Part shown: piece by piece, positions 9,101-10,283 of the stretch
Position numbering within the stretch: the first letter of the stretch is position 1
How the letters are laid out: each line of letters begins with the position of its first letter
DNA from: an uncultured Clostridia bacterium
Lineage (GTDB): Bacteria; Bacillota; Clostridia; Christensenellales; UBA1242
Assembly: GCA_900554955.1 (NCBI GenBank)
Contig: USJH01000024.1
Coordinates: 1-10,283 of the forward strand
Direction: 5' to 3'
Length of the DNA stretch: 10,283 nt
Position numbers and translations under genes: made by a program
The notes under the pieces: model-generated
Database searches by the model: none
Told to the model about the DNA's origin: nothing
What the model saw: the letters and a program-made list of their open reading frames with translations, nothing else

Positions 9101-10229
9101 TATAGTCAGTAACATCATTGCCATTATTTTTCAATGGGGTTATACGTTCAACAACAACTTTTCTTCCTTCTGGGAAATATCCAGTTAAAGCTTTGATTGG
9201 GTTTTTGTCTTTATCTGAAACATCTTCATAACCTTCGCCATCAAAACGAGTGTCATAATATGTTTTTTTGTATGCGAAATAATATTTGCTTTCATCATAT
9301 GACAAACCGCCATAGTCAAGAGTTGAAGAGTTTGGAGAATATGCTTCAAAACTCATTGCATATGCTTCAAAAGCAACACTCGAGCTATAATTAGAATCGC
9401 CTCTTGTTGAAACACCTGAAATTGCTCTAACTTTCATATATCTGTTTGTAGAGCCCGCTTCAAGTTGTGGGTTGAAACGAATTTTGAATTCACCAGAAGA
9501 AGCATCGATATAATAATCCATCAAACCTGATGGACAAGGAATAAAGTTTCCTTTATTGTTTTTGCCAGTTCTATATTCAAAAGAGAAAAGTGAATGATCA
9601 GTTGAAACATCACTGAAAATGTTTTTTATTTTTTTCCCTGAATTGTAAACATTTACAATATCATTGAAAGACATTTGTTTAAGTGCGCTGTCGTTAAGTG
9701 TAAGCCTGAAAGTGTAATATTTTCCATCAACAATAACCTCATATGAAGGGAATGAGATATTGCTTTTATTAATATCAAGAACTTTTGCATAAAGAGCGGT
9801 TGAATCTCCATTATAGAAACAATTCTTCATTGGGTCATAAGAAGTTGGTCTTAAGCCAGTGTTCTCAATTGTTGTATAATCTTTGTCAGTATAAAAGTTC
9901 GAAAGAAGATATATTTGGTCAAAACCAATATCTTTAACCTTGTCTTTATTTGTGCCTGAATAATAATATTCAATTGTCCAAGTAAAGCTTCCAGAGTTAT
10001 TATCAATAACTTTGTTTCCATGGCTGTCAAATGAATATTTGTTAAAATCAACAAATGGGGTTGTAAGTTTCAACCTTCCAGAAGAGTCAAACGAACTGTC
10101 AGTGTTTCCACTGTCATTTGTAAGTTTACATGCAGAAAAAGTAAACATTGACAAAATGCCAACGAACAATATGAGTATGAAACTTAAAAGTGATTTAATT
10201 TTTTTTGAACTTGATGATGGATAATTCAT
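1..10229 (-). CDS. Giant predicted surface lipoprotein with InlB B-type repeat-like modules, C-terminus outside window
   Basis: One uninterrupted frame of 3,409 codons reads from the ATG at 10229 to the left edge, where it is still open. I translated it throughout and found no stop or frameshift. The start is well supported: GGGAG lies five bases upstream, an in-frame TAG (10245-10247) closes the frame 18 bases upstream, and a signal peptide follows at once. Residues 1-33 form a lipoprotein-type signal ending at Cys34, so Sec export and lipid anchoring outside the membrane are inferred. The mature chain is rich in Asn, Tyr, Ser, Thr and acidic residues and has about 16 Cys. Residues 35 to about 1770 match no family I recognise. 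Five diverged Listeria-Bacteroides (InlB B-type) repeat-like segments lie between residue 1772 and the edge. [DE]-x-x-G-N turn motifs recur 14 times along the chain. All 15 Trp are TGG and no in-frame TGA occurs. No catalytic motif was seen. An adhesin or structural surface role is inference from architecture; the ligand is unknown. The existence and frame of the gene are near certain; its function is not. Confidence 0.85.
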   Translation of the reverse strand, partial: MNYPSSSSKKIKSLLSFILILFVGILSMFTFSACKLTNDSGNTDSSFDSSGRLKLTTPFVDFNKYSFDSHGNKVIDNNSGSFTWTIEYYYSGTNKDKVKDIGFDQIYLLSNFYTDKDYTTIENTGLRPTSYDPMKNCFYNGDSTALYAKVLDINKSNISFPSYEVIVDGKYYTFRLTLNDSALKQMSFNDIVNVYNSGKKIKNIFSDVSTDHSLFSFEYRTGKNNKGNFIPCPSGLMDYYIDASSGEFKIRFNPQLEAGSTNRYMKVRAISGVSTRGDSNYSSSVAFEAYAMSFEAYSPNSSTLDYGGLSYDESKYYFAYKKTYYDTRFDGEGYEDVSDKDKNPIKALTGYFPEGRKVVVERITPLKNNGNDVTDYNYAMQSWTMNVPAENSNALSGKFPALSSTSGFSLGDNVLTTSTLAKSDAFQIIKQSGSLFDLNYNSKGAVTVKDIMSLDKSGNLTSNSVVYNYSPTTSAGASYHKDQLILTSQESINGFKFYANYAKVRGFMLSGSFFAGDNFFTAYPQELEGVTINLFYKLSTGEYTNVTLSNGLTNLKRKDSSGNTIIDNTSHPIGIKATISGSYFKIVGLEKDDYIVFSKEGQPLNGGTYSGLKPYSFHSPLMVEREAFSSTFKALDLIKRGEYNTSESEEANTIFCDRQDVGIIGTQYAEQSNLIVNLYRLTESKNDETESVPSTYLKLLKDSNISYEVIKSVSSVEDENGYITTNIIISLILPSNATLTGYNVETLDNITKQYFTDGTNYFVSFNRYNPSTMNYDVVDINGNEFPENSGNTISEMNVTMYEVSKTKIDDSNTSITQTITSDMVIYNGKYYIYDHKEIGGNIVADKSGYASDTILFYKNSTGSTPEFLLKIVRKDVFDEKGSNIVEWYNLKYEPRTIHVKADKKNGYAPVYKIGSKILSECTASGDIYSVSTVADSYATDMRFTVGENTQNVYVYYDVKKVGDYYYYTAPIGRRDYITKNDSSSSETIVVPQNVIYFNQISNFDNLLGSKIMLGSEIYKNTSSLAKAFRNAIGSKLILNCYYYIDTVGSSSVGGLKEPTTLYFRQYLRTPTDSTETQTVVRYYDASGNIYEGNPAVDTSDGFYKTTFFVLNPSAERIKENATWVLDSNGNRVYSSIDESKYSLKENAETHIRTDDYNFKFDTTGETGKNIFSVDGVNFVYVYSDGKGKAYKADVNGNPIKTKEYGIITNATANGIRKIVTMFYFDVNNPENGFVESRLYYDGEKYHRIIGSTYLYYGDTYEVNLFDVYDTAEIEITFKGTDTYLNSITVETMKEDGLSVSVSETKNIKRVWNGSANIETTKNYYYFVLTSYSKYENNQETEKYYPVLEANGNKELAFNFKPQVEVIRNYVTSTADGSKPLYVYEAEETVYSTKSYLMRTAQTAGNDNVTVLGKYIVTNDQANPKIYPSFSSLLVFDESEAYILDRNASTKEANYYNMDYTSTKNAIEGFPGITLLAGLPYPNPVLSFKVKHKAYESPVINISLDVNNAYYVEIIGTNIATNETNLIRDFTTYAFRETIENLTQNDYIDKAYWVLDRANFNPVYALVECDKDDAVFVDNGKYYDYYIYTLSEDEEGNPVKIPSELTIQNIGLNSDEDYIYASTISINNRYSKKLYKRYINDDGTIGYRQLEISDVLLWKTDSTTISGAPTYDIHSYTQGKDGIIYFNSGSSNDENIICTGLKGITSGATKSSSGFYNYDNVMISGVTFAYRTLASQVNNSSNMSGYQFDKMINILNAFNSNDAYFRTGLESAVMVASPVVKLNGDDGNTYIYRFKEWKVYSRYNSEVLYYNRGETESNQDRYNAIMRFTSQNAGYYVIFPVYERVFNIDTGTAVIDGAINQGGGVQISYNNGDELDVNSSYDDLLYFVNYNRTEYQGKSGYFYGNLTGYPFLYFTGTFKNGEPVYELLDDVYVAEFNGSVKRTFGGSITSGKVPLFFKVNKNSNGVITGINFLKVITETKSGESGIIVLENNNGQYTYKGFSGPISVFSSSKGYYLKNSNKSADETTFEEIINVSFTSKFFYDSITESNISTTIPLYYDVNEKAFWSMSLGNIPEQNNVSFINTLLFYNMKYNSVLFENGSYFEAYGKSMYKGDSSTYSVAGVRFSNICTEQIATANSNIFTVIKRVQNGMINGLYVSRLGSLNAGELLKDANGNLYSTQQFKTAYIDRDSYVELRAVPQIGYRFEGWYKCIYDKENNFWYTTNEKVTNSDDIYSDEIIQAYYNEESNDYFYVTEYKTVFESGAIKYYYDSDKTEEAIVPERMLDKVRGFFINTGSKKAPNYIQVYRKVTGLGEGNADYYYDATFINKVDQNMYDVEERTYLSSIRKSVYQSETYYYLSNVAIYYNENNQRYYRLKESGNVIIDGEVLKISKLHSNVRYVAKFIETYNEYIFAEDEDSSGILVQAVYYSNSNPKTDADGRTIIRTDIDGNNHTNGRMYDADAASDIPVAVVDRNFFNLYDEKNTKTGNLVTTQIAGQYNDYSVLNKLVNSGFGVARQTYRVNEKDPTLDGKLNLRSMYFDVDTTVTIVVRVKGEFELSIHSLGVNSNYKLEPIFCPTDEFVKANQKAKDEDKIDYLFYIFKITYNRDPANEYSNYIVHPDRGENMAYDVLVGNYDSYYKYEYKNSNNVTISSPYFDRYDSLGNRIEFVNGTLSESYLKKVCGDEGIRNTIRSRKYQNIEKALYDLCFEMKKPGKVVVKEIQLKKAIDGTSYKAGDKFTTLDSIYDLIKAIMQNEKNKKYPYLIRTGYRNFINLSTIPVFNFTVQAVLIDSEGDEIKYDEKTNKIILPTLDIKSSPVSLANSVYVAGGINNRTYLGVGEQLILSDPYQYKQYKSGENSYPSIDSFSFSEKYTGLEYAKDGNNDIRAMFQDLTFVQNTIVLFQGIEIAPASGYIFAGWYEQKFDRDTETWSDLVFMSSEETTPYISISTADTVIVAVYKRAVEVTFTFDNREMAYEMSNGLRDSAGNPLQGLMENGQYVSIADSSYVEPNGIVTLKGTFFFDAKIEAIISPAGGYRFDGISYNAFKANGESAGSSNKNILSKYFKFYNYNTESGLFEACTADDQGNTYQNARLNRILKVEFNLNTAIRTADKAIVCDKLEINLETKKLTLVYFTIENYSSIKRILGFLRFNVHSGYNFLLIRKSTNEVLFNSNGLSPESLGIDDTNSPVEFVFDKYNLSVYGYFDSDNSNDLTLITIQSETTSNTVEEWYINGNNSENKHSSEFGELNSSYSYDNAYYKFDICFEYEDEALKNFNNSDFFALNKNNSVYYAKAYINTGNYVANVAHRLVEDVSELGNVNTGTIPAGFTFNTLLSFNGTLQNVDGVGQTIENGAIAAGLNQQYVFDSGATLNLKAFSNYMIYNGNLYVFVGWFHYSDENATLINIISKDSSIM
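1104..1169 (-). other. Partial InlB B-repeat-like core, module 4 (residues about 3021-3042)
   Basis: The core reads K-I-E-A-I-I-S-P-A-G-G-Y-R-F-D-G-I-S-Y. It has the A-x-x-x-P-x-G-G-Y-x-F-x-G part of the repeat, but Ile replaces the conserved Trp after the last Gly (G3036). No clear A-V-Y closure follows within the usual distance. It lies about 65 residues after module 3, a natural spacing for a consecutive repeat. It is probably a decayed copy or a variant that binds its core differently. Confidence 0.45.
1362..1544 (-). other. InlB B-repeat-like module 3 (residues about 2896-2956)
   Basis: The segment reads I-V-L-F-Q-G-I-E-I-A-P, then G-Y-I-F-A-G-W-Y (G2914, W2915, Y2916). A charged loop contains Trp in E-T-W-S-D-L, and the segment ends T-V-I-V-A-V-Y-K (Lys2956). 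The closing A-V-Y and the following strand V-E-V-T-F-T-F are the usual end of one InlB B-type repeat and start of the next. With module 2 this is the strongest evidence for the family. Confidence 0.65.
3504..3659 (-). other. InlB B-repeat-like module 2 (residues about 2191-2242)
   Basis: This is the clearest repeat-like module. It reads Y-V-E-L-R-A-V-P, then G-Y-R-F-E-G-W-Y (G2206, W2207, Y2208), a polar loop with a second Trp (2219), and I-I-Q-A-Y-Y at the end. This matches the 'V-x-L-x-A-x-P-x-x-G-Y-x-F-x-G-W-Y ... A-x-Y/F' pattern of InlB B-type repeats and their divergent relatives (Flg_new, Flg_new_2). These modules form small beta-rich units in bacterial surface proteins. A DANGN turn at 2170 precedes it. 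Confidence 0.65.
4701..4916 (-). other. InlB B-repeat-like module 1 (residues about 1772-1843)
   Basis: The segment opens with a V-M-V-A-S-P strand, passes a D-D-G-N turn (1784-1787) and reads Y-I-Y-R-F-K-E-W with Trp1796. After a polar stretch it closes with G-Y-Y-V-I-F-P-V-Y-E-R. The order 'A-x-P, aromatic-x-F-x-x-W, long polar loop, aromatic-V-Y' is that of Listeria-Bacteroides (Flg_new/InlB B) repeats. This copy is much diverged: it lacks the Gly before the Trp and the Tyr after it. Assignment rests on order and spacing, not on a profile score. Confidence 0.4.
10128..10229 (-). other. Lipoprotein signal peptide and lipidation cysteine (residues 1-34)
   Basis: The first 34 residues have the layout of a type II (lipoprotein) signal. 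A Ser-rich, basic n-region carries K9, K10 and K12. A hydrophobic core of Leu, Ile, Phe, Val and Met spans about residues 14-31. The segment ends F31-S32-A33-C34. Ser and Ala at -2 and -1 fit the lipobox; Phe at -3 is less usual than Leu, Val or Ile. Cys34 would be lipidated by Lgt after export and become residue 1 of the mature protein after cleavage by signal peptidase II. The sequence after it (K-L-T-N-D-S-G-N-T-D-S-S) is a polar, flexible linker typical of lipoproteins. Type I cleavage near the same point is the main alternative. Confidence 0.85.
10199..10206 (-). repeat. Eight-adenine tract in codons 8-11
   Basis: The coding strand carries eight consecutive A residues at the start of the signal peptide (end of codon 8, codons 9 and 10, first base of codon 11). 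It is the longest single-base run I noticed in the window. Loss of one A would end translation after 14 codons (TAA); gain of one A would end it after 11 codons (TAA). Short A tracts are common in AT-rich genomes, so a regulatory role is only a possibility. Confidence 0.6.
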
Positions 10230-10283
10230 TGTTTCTCCCAAGCGCTATATTTAGTTTGTCAATTAGAGCGCAAATATTATTTA
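10230..10283 (-). promoter_or_regulatory. Leader and possible promoter region of the giant lipoprotein gene
   Basis: These 54 bases are the only non-coding DNA in the window. On the coding strand they contain a -10-like TAATAT at 10274-10279, whose matching -35 box would lie outside the window. There is also a GCGCT/AGCGC inverted pair (10267-10271 with 10242-10246, 20-base loop) and then the ribosome binding site. The -10 call is weak, because such hexamers are common by chance in AT-rich DNA. The stem is short, has no following T-run and is unlikely to be a terminator. It could be a minor leader hairpin or operator. Confidence 0.3.
10235..10239 (-). promoter_or_regulatory. Ribosome binding site of the giant lipoprotein gene
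   Basis: The coding strand reads GGGAG, then the five-base spacer AAACA, then ATG. This is a good Shine-Dalgarno match at normal spacing. It decides the start, because the only other possible start between the upstream in-frame TAG and the ATG is a TTG at 10239-10241 that overlaps this site. Confidence 0.8.

Noticed and set aside
10257..10262. Perfect TTGACA -35 hexamer on the coding strand just upstream of the gene
   Set aside because: A -10 box 16-18 bases downstream would fall on the ribosome binding site (GGGAGA), and no TATAAT-like hexamer is there. A transcript from it would lack a usable leader, so it is probably chance.
10242..10271. GCGCT/AGCGC inverted pair as a terminator of an upstream gene
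   Set aside because: The stem is only five base pairs with a 20-base loop and no T-run follows on either strand. It lies too close to the ribosome binding site to be a convincing terminator.
1..10283. CRISPR array, tRNA/rRNA, insertion sequence or defence system
   Set aside because: The window is filled by one continuous coding frame. I saw no direct repeats with spacers, no structural RNA signatures, no terminal inverted repeats and no nuclease, helicase or transposase motifs.

Overview
The window holds one giant protein-coding gene on the minus strand and almost nothing else. The reading frame opens at an ATG at position 10229. It runs without a stop codon to the left edge, giving 3,409 codons plus two bases, so the C-terminus lies outside the window. 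Only the last 54 bases (10230-10283) are non-coding; they are the leader of this gene.

The DNA is AT-rich, with G+C at roughly one third, and codons mostly end in A or T. A purine-rich ribosome binding site and a lipoprotein-type signal peptide fit a low-G+C monoderm bacterium (Bacillota or a relative, possibly an uncultured gut lineage). All 15 tryptophan codons in the frame are TGG and there is no in-frame TGA. This points to the standard bacterial code rather than the TGA-reassigned codes of Mycoplasma/Spiroplasma or of Gracilibacteria. The exact taxon cannot be read from this window.

The protein begins with a basic n-region, a hydrophobic core and a lipobox-like F-S-A-C ending at Cys34. 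It is therefore predicted to be exported by Sec and anchored to the outer face of the membrane by a lipid. The chain that follows is rich in Asn, Tyr, Ser, Thr, Asp and Glu, poor in Cys, and has no second obvious membrane segment. Residues 35 to about 1770 match no domain I can name. The later part carries five diverged segments resembling the Listeria-Bacteroides (InlB B-type) repeat: about residues 1772-1843, 2191-2242, 2896-2956, 3021-3042 (partial) and 3365 to the window edge. These have the features G-Y-x-F-x-G-W-Y and a closing A-V-Y or equivalent. Short motifs recur along the whole chain: [DE]-x-x-G-N turns (14 copies), G-K-Y-Y hairpin-like motifs, two W-V-L-D blocks and seven tyrosine triplets. 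This suggests a long string of strongly diverged beta-rich modules.

The best reading is a giant surface lipoprotein with a stalk- or adhesin-like architecture. Its ligand and function are unknown. No RNA gene, CRISPR array, mobile element, defence cassette or multi-gene system is visible. The notable points are the size of the protein, its diverged modularity, and an eight-adenine tract in codons 8-11 where a one-base slip would switch the gene off.
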